Origin: Limosilactobacillus reuteri
GTDB taxonomy: Bacteria; Bacillota; Bacilli; Lactobacillales; Lactobacillaceae
Assembly (NCBI RefSeq): GCF_003072625.1
Contig: NZ_CP027805.1
Coordinates: 62,001-126,000 of the forward strand
DNA: 64,000 bases
Reading direction: 5' to 3'
A program made the position numbers and the translations under genes. Numbering within the stretch: the stretch's first letter is position 1; every line of letters starts with the position of its first letter. A model generated the notes under the pieces. The model ran no database searches. It was not told where the DNA came from and worked only from the letters and a program-made list of their open reading frames with translations. This document shows, piece by piece, positions 51,931 through 61,395 of the stretch.

Positions 51931-52783
51931 GGGACTGTCTGAAAACTAAAAATTCAGGTATAATCTGAGGAAAAACGAATCGAGGCATTCCGATGACAAC
52001 ACCTAAACGATACGAACTGGAAGATGCTCAGCGGGACCGAATCAAAGGATACTTCCCGCCATACCGGACTGGCCGTCCATCAAGCCTAGACAACCGTACC
52101 GCCCTCAACGCTATCCTCTGGCTCATGCGCAGCGGGGCTCCTTGGCGTGATCTACCTGAACGCTATGGCTCTTGGAAAACGGTGTATAGTCGCTTCCGAG
52201 CCTGGGTAAGTTCAAACTTGTTCGAACAGGTTTTTCTCAAATTGATTGACGATCCCGACATGGAAAACTTGAGCTTAGATTCAACGATCGTTCGAGCGCA
52301 TCAAAAGGCCACTGGGGCAAAAAAAACGCCGAATGTATGGTCGAAAATCAAGCTATTGGACTAAGTCGAGGTGGCCGAACAACCAAGATTCACGCACTCG
52401 TTGACGGATTAGGGAATCCCTTGGGTTTTCGCCTAACAGGTGGTCAAGTACATGATAGCCAAGTTGCCAGTGAGTTGCTGGAAGGCTTCGATATTTCTCA
52501 ATCAAATATTATCGCGGATAAAGCCTATGGCACCGCGAAACTTCGCCAGTATATTAAAGATAAAGCAGCCGTCTATACCATTCCGCCAAAGGAAAATACC
52601 AAAGACAAGTGGACCTGTGATTACCACGTTTATTGTGAGCGCCATTTGATTGAGAACTTCTTCAATCAGTTGAAGAACTTTCGTAGGATTGCAACGCGTT
52701 ATGATAAGCTCGCTCATGTTTATCTGGCTACGGTTTACATTGCCTCAATTTGCATCTTACTTAAGTAGTTTTCAGACGGACCC
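51931..52783 (+). mobile_element. IS5-family (IS427-type) insertion sequence, copy 2
   Basis: 853 bp, same ends as copy 1 (left GGGACTGTCTGAAAACTA, right TAGTTTTCAGACGGACCC), same strand, only a few base differences. It is inserted into or right next to the small membrane gene at 52784-52991. Confidence 0.92.
51993..52768 (+). CDS. IS5-family transposase made by -1 frameshift, copy 2
   Basis: OrfA 51993-52364 and OrfB from the A8 slip site at 52319-52326 to 52768, as in copy 1. Visible amino-acid differences from copy 1 are R for W in EDAQRDRIKGY and SSN for SSG. All catalytic regions are retained. Confidence 0.88.
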
Positions 52784-52991
52784 TAGTAAATACTCCAGAA
52801 ATATATAACAATATTAAGCCAATTAGAGATATAATTAACCCCCAAAAAATTTGAGAAAACATACTTCTATCTCCAAAAAAACTTCGTAAAATAAACCACT
52901 TTTTACCAAAACAAAAAATCAATATGCCTACTAAAAAAATCAACACCCCTAAAATTATCAAAGGGTCTGTAACATACCCAGATTCACTCAT
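52761..52991 (-). CDS. Small two-helix membrane protein, 3' end replaced by IS5
   Basis: A 76-residue protein with two hydrophobic helices (about residues 10-28 and 44-66) around a basic loop. The last seven codons (RVRLKTT) lie in the IS5 copy 2 right end, so the native C-terminus was probably cut off. The ATG at 52991 follows AAAGGAGAGA. It lies 33 bp downstream of the rep pseudogene on the same strand, as an accessory gene of the embedded plasmid replicon would. Function unknown. Confidence 0.6.
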   Translation of the reverse strand: MSESGYVTDPLIILGVLIFLVGILIFCFGKKWFILRSFFGDRSMFSQIFWGLIISLIGLILLYISGVFTRVRLKTT

Positions 52992-53024
52992 TTTATCTCT
53001 CCTTTTTCTTCTCCTTCTTTAACT

Positions 53025-53746
53025 TTACTTATTTTGTTCGTCAACACCACTGATAGTTTCACCAGCTTCAGGGTCTACTCTTCTTGCATATTGTGGGCGA
53101 AAACCATTCTGGTAATTACCATCAAAAGACATGCGGAAAAGGTTCCCATTCGAACCAATCACATCAGTCACATCTCTTTGATTAGAGATTCCAAAATCTT
53201 GTCCTCTCCAGTCAAGAAAAACATTTAATTCCTTCAAATTGACTATTCCGTATTGATTTATGATCTCTATCAATTGATCTCTCAGCTCTCTTTTTTGACT
53301 CTCATCAAGCGTTATATAGCGGTCAAGATCAAAATCATTAATATGCGAAATAATTTTTTTATCGTAAATGTGTTTATTCTTAGCAATAGCATCCTTCGAT
53401 TCATGAGTAAGATATTCATATGAACCTTTGATATAATCAAGTATCTCAACATGAGCGACTGAACTGTCTCCCAATTTTCGCTTAATTTTCTTTCGGACAC
53501 TCTCTATCGTTACTGGATTTCGAGCAACGTATATAACATGGTAATGTGGTTTTTTATAACGCTTCCCATTCCGTATAACATCATTACTATTCCACGTATC
53601 CTCATCTTTTTTTCATCCATATCGTGTAGAGGACTAACAGCCATTGAAATGCCTAAACTCTCTAACTTCCCTTTCCAATCATTTGGAATTGAATCAGGAT
53701 ACAACAAAAGCCCAAAATGTCTAGCTTTAGTATTTTTAACAGTCAT
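53025..53746 (-). pseudogene. Rolling-circle plasmid replication initiator (pMV158 RepB type), frameshifted
   Basis: The N-terminal frame (53746-53510) begins MTVKNTKARHFGLLLYPDSI and goes out of frame at a run of seven A (minus strand, near 53607-53613). Adding one A restores DEKKDEDTWNSNDVI, the HUH metal motif PHYHVIYVA, then EILDYIKGSYEYLTHES with the catalytic Tyr region, and the C-terminal domain to 53025. The restored protein would be ~240 residues, close to RepB of pMV158-like plasmids. A homopolymer sequencing error is possible; otherwise Rep is dead. Confidence 0.88.
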
Positions 53747-53760
53747 GATATAATTACCCT

Positions 53761-53824
53761 ATTAGAACATAAGTAGCAAGACCTCGTAACCTTCTAAAAT
53801 CGCGAGTTCTTGCTTATTTTTTTT
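53761..53824 (+). ncRNA. Antisense copy-control RNA candidate (RNA II type)
   Basis: On the plus strand, opposite to copG-rep, a TATAAT box (53749-53754) is followed by a ~60-base transcript zone ending in a strong hairpin AGCAAGACCTCG / CGAGTTCTTGCT and an eight-T run (53817-53824). It covers the copG-rep junction and the rep start region. In pMV158 plasmids RNA II has this place, direction and a terminator of this kind, and blocks rep translation. The -35 match (TTTAGT) is weak. Confidence 0.5.
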
Positions 53825-53975
53825 GGTCTGATTCCTTTCTTGCATATTCTTCTATAGCTAACGCTGCAACCGCAGATTTTGAAAATCCTTTTTGTTTTGC
53901 CATATCGGTTAATTTCTTATCTTGCTCTTTAGTCAGAGAAATCATAACTCTTTTTTTCAATTCTGAAATCACCAT
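53814..53975 (-). CDS. copG: CopG-type ribbon-helix-helix plasmid repressor
   Basis: A 53-residue protein, MVISELKKRVMISLTKEQ..., with the ribbon (KKRVMISLTKE) and helix-turn-helix (KLTDMAKQKGFSKSAVAALA) of RHH repressors. In pMV158-family plasmids CopG represses the copG-rep promoter. The ATG at 53975 follows TAGGAG. It is 68 bp upstream of rep on the same strand, as in those plasmids, and is intact. Confidence 0.85.
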   Translation of the reverse strand: MVISELKKRVMISLTKEQDKKLTDMAKQKGFSKSAVAALAIEEYARKESDQKK

Positions 53976-54058
53976 TGTAAAAAACTCCTATCAAATAAAT
54001 TTATAAAAAGTGTATCACTTTGTAGCTATATAAGCAACAAAGAAACAACTAATGTATC

Positions 54059-55618
54059 TGTCAAGTTTTCATAGGTAGCCTTTAAATATACAGTTTTAGT
54101 GGGTTAGTGCCTTAAAAAGTTGTCCCATTGGTCTACTTGTGACCGTGTTAATCGGAATTATTCCTTGTACTGCTCCAATTGACGGCTTTGTCGGTGCCTT
54201 TCTTAGAAACTCTCCAGTTCGAATATGCATTTCCTGTAATAGGCTGGTTTGAGCCACTCGAGGAAGAACTGTTAATTGTTCTAGGATTGTATTTAAACTA
54301 GCTTGCAGTTCACCATTCATTCGGGCTTCAATTAAACCAATCATGGCTTTAGCCCCCTGCTTAGTCCATGACTTGCCCTGTTTCTTCATCCGGTAAGTAA
54401 AAGCCCGGTGAGAACTTTCGACTGAACCAATTAAATGAATATCCTTAAATCCACGCATTTGTGGTGAGAGGATATACCGCCAATTTCGCTGTAGATACTT
54501 TCTTAAACGCATTAGGTCGTCTGCTTGTTTTTCCGTTAGGTTTTGTGATTCATAAGTATCTAAAATTATTGTTAGCTCTGCTTGATCATGATGACGAACG
54601 GCTTTAATTGCTCGCATGGCTAATTCGTTGTGCCGGCCTAAAGTATGTTCAATTTTCTGTAAACAATGATAGCGGTCGAGAAAGTATTCACCATGTGCAC
54701 CTTGAGGAACTAGACTTAATAGCTTAGCTGGTTCGTAACCTGGGCCAGCGTCACTGGCCAAAAAGATCGTTTGACCGGCAAGCTTATAATGGCGGTCTAA
54801 ATAATCACTTAGTCGTGCTTCAAGCCGTCCTTGGTGCCCAACACTGAGAAAGTCATGCCGATTAATGATTTGATTAGCTACTCGCTCATAAACCCGATAA
54901 TGGTGCACAAGAGTCAGCTGACCTGCTTCTTTTTTACCTTTAATCATAAAGGCATCACCCTCAATAGTTAAATTTTTAGGCATATGGCGAGGAGTAGCTT
55001 GGTGTTCTTTTGCTTGAGTTTGTTTAGCTACCTGATTTCCTAACTCATGCACGGCGTGCATTACCGAATCGGCAGTAATTCCGCTGTCAAATACAAGGTT
55101 CAAAATGTCGGCAGTATTGCGCATTGTAGTTGTTTGGGCAATCTTAGCCATCATCATTAAGTAGTGTGGCGATAAACGACGACGTGGTTTAATTTTTAAT
55201 TGTTGGTCTAAGTAAAATTCACGTTTCTTTGTCCCTGCCTGATAATACCGTCGTTGAAAAGTCACCGGGCCAAAGATAAAATTAAGCGTCCGTGGCTGTT
55301 TATTGATTACTTGATAGTTCGCTGGAGCTTGGGACTTTAAGCTTCGATCTAAGCTTTCCAAAAAGTTTTGCATGATTACTTGTCCTAACTCCAATACACC
55401 TTTTAAAATAATCTGTTCAGCTTCAAATAAACTGCCTGATTTCACCAAATTCTGCTCGATTTCTGTTAAAATATCCATGAGGAAAGACCTGCCTTTGCTT
55501 AGTATTCGACACACTAAAGGCTACTGGTCTTTTCTTTTTTTGTAAATAAGTAAATGGGTCTACAAAAAAGATTTCCACGACCAGATGAATTATTCATCCA
55601 ACCTATGAAAATCTTACA
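54059..55618 (-). mobile_element. ISLre2-family insertion sequence
   Basis: About 1560 bp with imperfect terminal repeats: left TGTCAAGTTTTCATAGGTAG, right end reverse complement TGTAAGATTTTCATAGGTTG. ACAACTAATRTAT occurs just outside both ends, which may be a relic of a target duplication but does not abut the repeats exactly. Confidence 0.82.
54096..55478 (-). CDS. ISLre2-family transposase (UPF0236)
   Basis: A 460-residue transposase of the ISLre2/UPF0236 type: an N-terminal helical part, a central RTLNFIFGPVTFQRRYY segment, the core LTIEGDAFMIKG and FLASDAGPGYEPAKLL with catalytic Asp residues, and a C-terminal region RMNGELQASLNTIL. ATG 55478 (MDILTEI) is preferred over the longer start at 55514. 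The gene is intact. Confidence 0.9.
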   Translation of the reverse strand: MDILTEIEQNLVKSGSLFEAEQIILKGVLELGQVIMQNFLESLDRSLKSQAPANYQVINKQPRTLNFIFGPVTFQRRYYQAGTKKREFYLDQQLKIKPRRRLSPHYLMMMAKIAQTTTMRNTADILNLVFDSGITADSVMHAVHELGNQVAKQTQAKEHQATPRHMPKNLTIEGDAFMIKGKKEAGQLTLVHHYRVYERVANQIINRHDFLSVGHQGRLEARLSDYLDRHYKLAGQTIFLASDAGPGYEPAKLLSLVPQGAHGEYFLDRYHCLQKIEHTLGRHNELAMRAIKAVRHHDQAELTIILDTYESQNLTEKQADDLMRLRKYLQRNWRYILSPQMRGFKDIHLIGSVESSHRAFTYRMKKQGKSWTKQGAKAMIGLIEARMNGELQASLNTILEQLTVLPRVAQTSLLQEMHIRTGEFLRKAPTKPSIGAVQGIIPINTVTSRPMGQLFKALTH

Positions 55619-55802
55619 CTAACACAACTAATATATAGAATTTGAAAAACGGCGGTCAAAAAAGCGCTGTAAACCTTGAGCCTGTTTACTTTGAGAGTTT
55701 TTGGCACAAATTTGGCACTCTTCTCTCCTGTCTTTGGCGGAATTGCACCATAAGCTGTTTTAAGTTCACGTCCTAATACTTTCTCAGTTTTTTCCCAGCC
55801 TC

Positions 55803-57602
55803 TATGAAATTGGAGCTTACTCAGTACCTCAAGTTAAGGGCTACGACAGTTACGTAAATGGTGTTAAGGCAACAGAAGTAGCAGCAGTAACAGTAAATCC
55901 ATATTCGAGCGATATTACTGATACCATTACTTATATAAAACAAAATGCAACTCTAGTGCCATATGATCATTCAAACAAGGATATGAATATGTCAGTAACT
56001 CGTACCATTAACTACGAAGTACCAGCCGGACATGCCGCCATTGCTCCAGTAACGCAAACTGTAGAATACACTCGTGATGTTAACGGTGTCGCAGGTTACC
56101 AAGATCCAGTAACTGATAAGATTACTTGGAATCCATGGCAAGTCAAGAGTGGTAAAGCCGAAATTGCTTCAGCTAGTGTAGAACAAATTAAGGGTTAAGA
56201 TTCATACGTAGACGGTACCCAGGCAACAGAAGTGCCAGCAGCTCAAGTAACTGAAAAAGATGGAGTACCACAAAATGGTGCCAACGTCACCGTAAGTTAC
56301 CAAAAGCAAGGTAATATTCCAGTTAAATGGGATGGTACTAAGGACAACATGACAATGAAGGTTACTCGGACAATTAATTACCAGGTACCAGAAGGTCAAG
56401 CTGCTATTGCTCCAGTAACGCAAACCGTAGAGTACACTCGTGAAGATGCTCAAGGTAATGCTGGGTACACTGATCCCGTTACTGGTGAGACTACTTGGAA
56501 CGCATGGCATGTAGCAGGTGAACTTAACCAAGCCAATGGTACGTGGGCAGAATTTAATGCACCAACAGTTAAGGGATATACTCCAAGTCAAGCTGAAGTA
56601 GCTGCTGAAACTAAGGATGTTACTGTTGACATTAACTATGCTCCAGTAGCCCCAACTGGTCAAAATGTAACTACTAAGGTCGGTGAAGTACCAGATGCAG
56701 ACCAAGGTATTGCAAACAAGAGTGATTTACCAGACGGCACAAAGTACACTTGGAAGGAAACACCAGATGTAAGTACTGAGGGAAATAAGCCAGCTACGAT
56801 TGTGGTAACTTACCCAGACGGTTCGAAGGATGTAGTTCCCGTAACCATCCACGTCACGAACCCAGCAACGGATGCGGACAAGTACACGCCAGAAACGCAA
56901 CCAATTACTACTCCGGAAGGTAAGGTTCCAGATCCAGCCGACGGTATTAAGAACAAGGCTGATCTCCCTGATGACACCAAGTACACTTGGACAAACCCAG
57001 ACCAAGTAGCACAAGATGTTAAGACGCCAGGTTCTCACACCGAAACAATTACAGTAACTTATCCAGACGGTTCAAAAGATACAGTTACTGTAACTGTGAA
57101 TGTTCCTGCACCTGAAGGCCAAAATATCACAACTGATCAAGGTAAACTCCCTAACCCTGCAGATGCAATTAAGAATAAAGACCAGCTGCCAGATGGAACA
57201 ACTTACACTTGGAAGCAAAAGCCTAATGTTTCGACGCTTGGTGACCACATTGGGGTAGTTGAAGTCCACTTCCCAGACGGAACTACCTATGAAGTCACTG
57301 TTACTGTTCATGTAGATGCTGTAAACTCTGATAATGGCAGAAACACGGATTCTGATAATGATGCAATTGATCATCAAAACGGTACTGAAATTAATAATGG
57401 CAATATGACGAATGCTAATAACGGTTCAGTAATCGAAAACGTAACTGGTCAAACACAAAATAGTGCAACAAACAGTACTAGCCAGCAACCAGCGAAGACA
57501 TTGCCGCAAACTGGTAATGATTCTTCTAAGTTCGGTGCATTAGCTGGCTTGAGTCTTGCTGCTTTCGCAAGTCGCGATAAGAAACGCAAAGCTGATAAAT
57601 AA
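55803..57602 (+). pseudogene. Large LPXTG surface protein (Mub and Rib repeats), 5'-truncated with a stop codon
   Basis: An open frame entering at about 55803 without start or signal peptide. It begins with two Mub-type repeats (MNMSVTRTINYEVPAGHAAI...; MTMKVTRTINYQVPEGQAAI...), with TAA at 56196-56198 replacing the Tyr codon of GYDSYV between them. Three Rib/alpha-type repeats follow (~56650-56870, ~56880-57105, ~57105-57320; each has the LPD-G/D-T-x-YTW and YPDGSK/FPDGTT pattern). After a Ser/Asn/Gln-rich spacer come the sortase motif LPQTGN, a hydrophobic helix and a basic tail (DKKRKADK). It is the C-terminal end of a mucus-binding-type adhesin, now not expressible as such. Its N-terminal part is not adjacent. 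Confidence 0.9.
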
Positions 57603-57659
57603 TTAAGATAACATCATTTCTCCCCCTGAAAGACATAACTTAATTAAAAGCGCTGAACT

Positions 57660-57706
57660 AAAGAAGTGCGAACGCTCATCAAAATGGTGAGTGTCCGCAC
57701 TTCTTT
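57660..57706 (+). terminator. Terminator after the surface-protein fragment
   Basis: AAGAAGTGCGAACGCTCA pairs with TGAGTGTCCGCACTTCTT, ending in TTTTATT. Confidence 0.87.
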
Positions 57707-57709
57707 TAT

Positions 57710-58136
57710 TATTTATATAACGATAAAATGATTAGTGAGAGATAGGGGAATAAGGGCTAAGCTGAAAGAGAAAAGAGACTAAATTTCTAAAAATAGTTCT
57801 TAGCGTGCTTGATAGAATGGACTTGACATGATTAATATAATTTTTATTAGTGATAAATAAAAGCGAACAATTCACCTTTGCGATCGAATGAAATTTTCTT
57901 CATATCTTCTTGAAATGTTTAACAAAAAGTCTGATTTTTTTCAAAAAGATAAACGTTGATATATCAAGGATTTATCGATAAATAAGTAAAATTAGCAAAA
58001 GCACGTTTTTGAAATTCTCAATAAATAGGTTGCCTTTTTTCTTAGAAACTATATATTAGTAAATGTAAGCAAGTTATGTGCACTGTTAATTTGTATTATT
58101 TATTCGTCAATTACCTAACAAGAGGGACGTGAATTT
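57710..58136. other. AT-rich gene-free leader before the YSIRK fragment
   Basis: About 430 bp without a reading frame. It is AT-rich, holds a few weak -10-like boxes, and ends with AAGAGGGACG, a probable ribosome site for the gene at 58137. It resembles the long promoter region of a surface-protein gene; no specific regulatory site is clear. Confidence 0.4.
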
Positions 58137-58358
58137 GTGTTATCGCATAATAACTGGGAAGAACAAATAAAGAAATATGAGCCAAAAAAGCAACGTTTCA
58201 CCATTAAGAAATTGCTTGTTGGTGTAGCGTCCGTTTTACTAGGTGTAACTTTTGCTGCAGGAACCGCCTCAGCAGATGGTATGATTGCAAATGCTGATTC
58301 TGCTTCTGGGAGCGATTCGGCAGAACGAACAGATCATAACCTTACATTTGAAAGTTGA
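58137..58358 (+). pseudogene. N-terminal fragment of a surface protein (YSIRK-type signal peptide)
   Basis: A 73-residue piece: MLSHNNWEEQIKKYEPKKQR, then a YSIRK-type signal (FTIKKLLVGVASVLLGVTFA) with cleavage after TASA, and ~25 residues of mature start before a stop. This signal type directs large LPXTG proteins such as Mub adhesins to the septum. No further frame follows, so nearly all of the mature protein is gone. It may be the head of the same kind of gene as the tail at 55803-57602, but the order (tail before head) shows rearrangement. Confidence 0.85.
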
Positions 58359-58564
58359 TATAATAGCATTGGTGTTTGGCTTTTATTAAAAAAGTAAATT
58401 TTCTGATGATAAATCAGTTGAAAAAAGTTACTAAGAGTGTAGAATGACAATTGAAAGTTATTATTAAAATGTTGATTCTAAAAGATAGTGATTAATCATT
58501 ATCTAATTATCGGCTTTTTAATGAAATGAAGGCTTTAAAAATTGCCAGTTTAGCCACTTATTTA

Positions 58565-59489
58565 ATAAATGATTGGTTATAACTTGCCAGCAGGTGTCGC
58601 CATTCATCTGGTCGACAGCTACAGATGAAATGCCACCTGGTAGTGATCTTTATGGTTACTATTTATTTCAAGGAGTACTTTACCTTTTATTTATAAAATG
58701 GTTTATTGAATGACTTGACTTATTCCAAAAGATAGTGGTAAGTATGTGCCAGGTGGCTTGGGATAATTTCCCTTCAAACTGGCGGATATAGGCTATTATA
58801 ATAACCTTAAAGAGGCGACCTCCGATGCCTGTTTGGGCTAATTATAATGGTGGCTGTCGCTTGACTGGATAGTGGTAAAGTCAAGTTATTAAATGCCGAG
58901 CAACAATTTTTGTGCATTGTTTGTTGCGACTACTACTCCCTAATAGATATAAGGTCTATAACCTTATATAGCAGGTATCATAAAAAGTCTGAACACTGTT
59001 TAGATAAATATGTCAAACGGTAGACTGATAATGCTTATAAGAACCCCCCGAATACTTAACTTTAAGCATAGGTAGCAATATCTCCCCCAGATAACTTAAA
59101 AGTCTTATTGTCTACGCCAACAGCAATAAGCAGATAACAGTTTAGTTTTATCATATAAGTGTATTTGCTACCAAAAAGTTTTTTACTGTTCATGACAATT
59201 ATGCTAAATAATGATTCAACAGTACACATAATATTAGTGATACCTCAAAAGTTGGCACAGAAATTACAACAGTATGGTAAATGTGCTAACCTACTGTAAC
59301 GTAAGCCGCTTGGTGGTAGGTTTTAAATGTTGAATGGTGGACTTATCACCAAAGTTAGTTGTGCGTAAACTAACCAAAGAGAGTGGGAAATAACCTCCTC
59401 GACAAGGCGGTTGGCTAAGCTAGGACGATGATTAGCACGGCACGGGCTGATTATCGTTCGTACTTAGACTCGAGCCTTGTGGTTTTTTT
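58565..59489 (+). ncRNA. Large structured RNA candidate, ROOL/GOLLD-like
   Basis: About 925 bases without coding potential but with many long, well-formed hairpins. Examples: CAGGTG / CACCTG enclosing CATTCATCTG / CAGATGAAATG (58590-58639); CTTGACT / AGTCAAG (58860-58885); GCAACAA / TTGTTGC (58900-58927); TATAAGGT / ACCTTATA (58948-58968); CTTATTG / CAATAAG inside GGTAGCAA / TTGCTACC (59091-59172); ACAGTA / TACTGT (59260-59298); GTTAGTT / AACTAAC (59354-59374); CGATGATTAGC / GCTGATTATCG (59426-59457). The last domain is closed by ACAAGGC (59402-59408) / GCCTTGT (59474-59480), followed by a T7 run (59483-59489), a terminator-like 3' end that gives the strand. Size, density of stems and host group fit the ROOL and GOLLD giant RNAs of Lactobacillales; the class is inference. 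The 5' end is uncertain. Confidence 0.55.
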
Positions 59490-59521
59490 CCACGTTATCT
59501 TTCTATTGTTCATAAAAGTAG

Positions 59522-59564
59522 TTGAGGCTGAGAGAAAACTTTTGTTTTCTCCCAGCCTTTTTTG
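59522..59564 (+). terminator. Strong terminator
   Basis: AGGCTGAGAGAAAAC pairs with GTTTTCTCCCAGCCT, then TTTTTT. It shields the T-box/serS unit from upstream transcription. Confidence 0.88.
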
Positions 59565-59650
59565 TTTTAAATAAAAATTCAATTGATAAATTAGAAAAAG
59601 TGTAATAAGATAATTGCAGAATAGAAAACACGAATGCATTTCAAGTAGGT

Positions 59651-59842
59651 TGTTCAGAGAAGCAGCGGGTGGTGAAAGCTGTCAGCCGAAACTCCGGTGC
59701 AAAAATATGTGGGCAGGTAATTCTGCACGGATAGTAGCCGTTATCTACTTCGAAGGGTGACTAAAGATAGTCAAACTTGGGTGGTACCGCGGAACTAGAG
59801 CCATTTCGTCCCAAAATATAAAGGATGGAATGGCTCTTTTTT
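59651..59842 (+). promoter_or_regulatory. T-box riboswitch of serS
   Basis: Stem I with a GAAACTCCGG specifier segment (TCC, a serine codon, is the likely specifier; inference), the conserved T-box GGGTGGTACCGCG at about 59779-59791, and a terminator GAGCCATTTCGTCC / GGATGGAATGGCTC plus T6. Uncharged tRNA-Ser would favour the antiterminator and switch on serS 22 bp downstream. Confidence 0.93.
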
Positions 59843-59863
59843 ATATAATTAGGAGGAAATACG

Positions 59864-61171
59864 ATGTTAGATATTAAAAAGATTCGTCAAGAACCTGATT
59901 TTTATAAGGAAAAGTTAGCTACGCGTGGTGTAAAACCAGAAGAAATTGATGAAGTTATTGCGCTAGATAAGAAGCGGCGTGAATTGCTTCAACAAACCGA
60001 AACAATGAAGGCGCAACGTAATGAAGCCTCAAAGAAGATTGGGGAAGCTAAGCGGAATGGTGAATCTGCCGATGCTGCCATTAAGGAAACTCGTGAACTT
60101 GGTGATAAGATCAAGGAATTAGACGCTGAAGTTGAAGCAAATGATGCCGAACTTCATAATAAGATGGCTCACCTTCCGAATGTTCCTCATGATGGCGTTC
60201 CAGTTAGCTTAACGGAAGACGGTGCCGTTGAATTGCGGAAAGTAGGTAAGGTGCGGGACTTTGATTTTGAACCTAAGCATCACTGGGATATCGGTGAAAG
60301 CCTTGGCATTTTAGACTTTGATCGCGCTGGTAAGGTTTCTGGTGCGCGTTTTGTCTACTACTTAGGCCTTGGTGCTCAGCTTGAACGGGCAGTTTACAAC
60401 TTCATGCTTGACGAGCACATGAAGGAAGGATATACCGAAGTCTTGCCACCATATATCGTCAATGCTGATTCAATGTACGGTACTGGTCAATTCCCTAAGT
60501 TCAAAGAAGGGGTTTACCAAGTTAACGGTGAGGATATGACTTTGATTCCAACTGCTGAAGTTCCATTGACTAATTACTACCGTGGCGAAGTTATCCCGAC
60601 TGAAGAATTACCAGTTTACGTTACTGCTTTAACACCATCATTCCGTTCTGAAGCGGGAGCAGCGGGTCGTGATACCCGGGGATTGATCCGGATGCACCAA
60701 TTCAATAAGGTAGAAATGGTTAAGTATACTAAGCCAGAAAACTCATGGGATGAACTTGAAAAGATGACTGCTAACGCTGAAAACATCTTGAAGAAGTTAA
60801 ACTTGCCATACCATGTTATTACCTTAACTACTGGTGACATGAGCTTTACTGCATCTGAAACACATGACCTTGAATTGTGGATGCCAGCACAAAATAAGTA
60901 TCGTGAAGTTTCGAGTTGTTCAAACTGCTTGGACTTCCAGGCACGGCGGATGCACACCCAATACCGAGATGAAAATGGTAAGTTACAATATGTTCACACG
61001 CTTAACGGTTCTGGTTTAGCCGTTGGTCGGACAGTTGCAGCTATCTTGGAAAACTATCAAAACGCTGATGGTTCCGTAACGATTCCAGAAGTATTGGTAC
61101 CATACATGCATGGTGTTACTAAGATTACTAAGGAAAATGCGGTTCCTTTCCGTAATAAAGTTAATAAATAA
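59864..61171 (+). CDS. serS: Seryl-tRNA synthetase
   Basis: A 435-residue class II synthetase that charges tRNA-Ser (and tRNA-Sec where present). It has the N-terminal antiparallel coiled coil (about residues 30-100) that contacts the tRNA long arm, motif 1 around [11 protein letters not shown], motif 2 in [21 protein letters not shown] (quoted parts: [19 protein letters not shown]) and motif 3 in [21 protein letters not shown] 59864 follows AGGAGG. Controlled by the T-box upstream. Confidence 0.97.
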   Translation: MLDIKKIRQEPDFYKEKLATRGVKPEEIDEVIALDKKRRELLQQTETMKAQRNEASKKIGEAKRNGESADAAIKETRELGDKIKELDAEVEANDAELHNKMAHLPNVPHDGVPVSLTEDGAVELRKVGKVRDFDFEPKHHWDIGESLGILDFDRAGKVSGARFVYYLGLGAQLERAVYNFMLDEHMKEGYTEVLPPYIVNADSMYGTGQFPKFKEGVYQVNGEDMTLIPTAEVPLTNYYRGEVIPTEELPVYVTALTPSFRSEAGAAGRDTRGLIRMHQFNKVEMVKYTKPENSWDELEKMTANAENILKKLNLPYHVITLTTGDMSFTASETHDLELWMPAQNKYREVSSCSNCLDFQARRMHTQYRDENGKLQYVHTLNGSGLAVGRTVAAILENYQNADGSVTIPEVLVPYMHGVTKITKENAVPFRNKVNK

Positions 61172-61395
61172 GATATATAGAAGACAGTTTTTAAAAAAGT
61201 CTAAGAAAAGATCAAAAACAAATAAAATAGACTTAATAAAATTAACTTTTCGTTGGCTGTTATCTTTATAAATGATTGTTTAAAACGCTGACATCTTGGA
61301 TAAACACAAACTTTGGTGAAGAATATTTATTTTCTTTTCTGGCGATGATAAAGTAGTATCAACGTTAAAATTTGATTAAAAAGGAGTCGGTGCAG

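Noticed and set aside
55640..55800. Possible C-terminal remnant of a phage integrase on the minus strand (ELKTAYGAIPPKTGEKSAKF)
   Set aside because: Only ~35 codons without a catalytic motif; composition alone is not enough to call it.
57072..57377. Minus-strand frames opposite the Rib/Mub repeats (also 56202-56705 and 56727-57038)
   Set aside because: Antisense shadows of biased surface-protein codons with repetitive, Cys/Trp-rich nonsense translations and no start signals.
59779..59791. GGGTGGTACCGCG considered as part of a tRNA T-arm
   Set aside because: It is the T-box sequence that pairs with the tRNA acceptor end; there is no cloverleaf around it. No tRNA or rRNA genes were found in the window.
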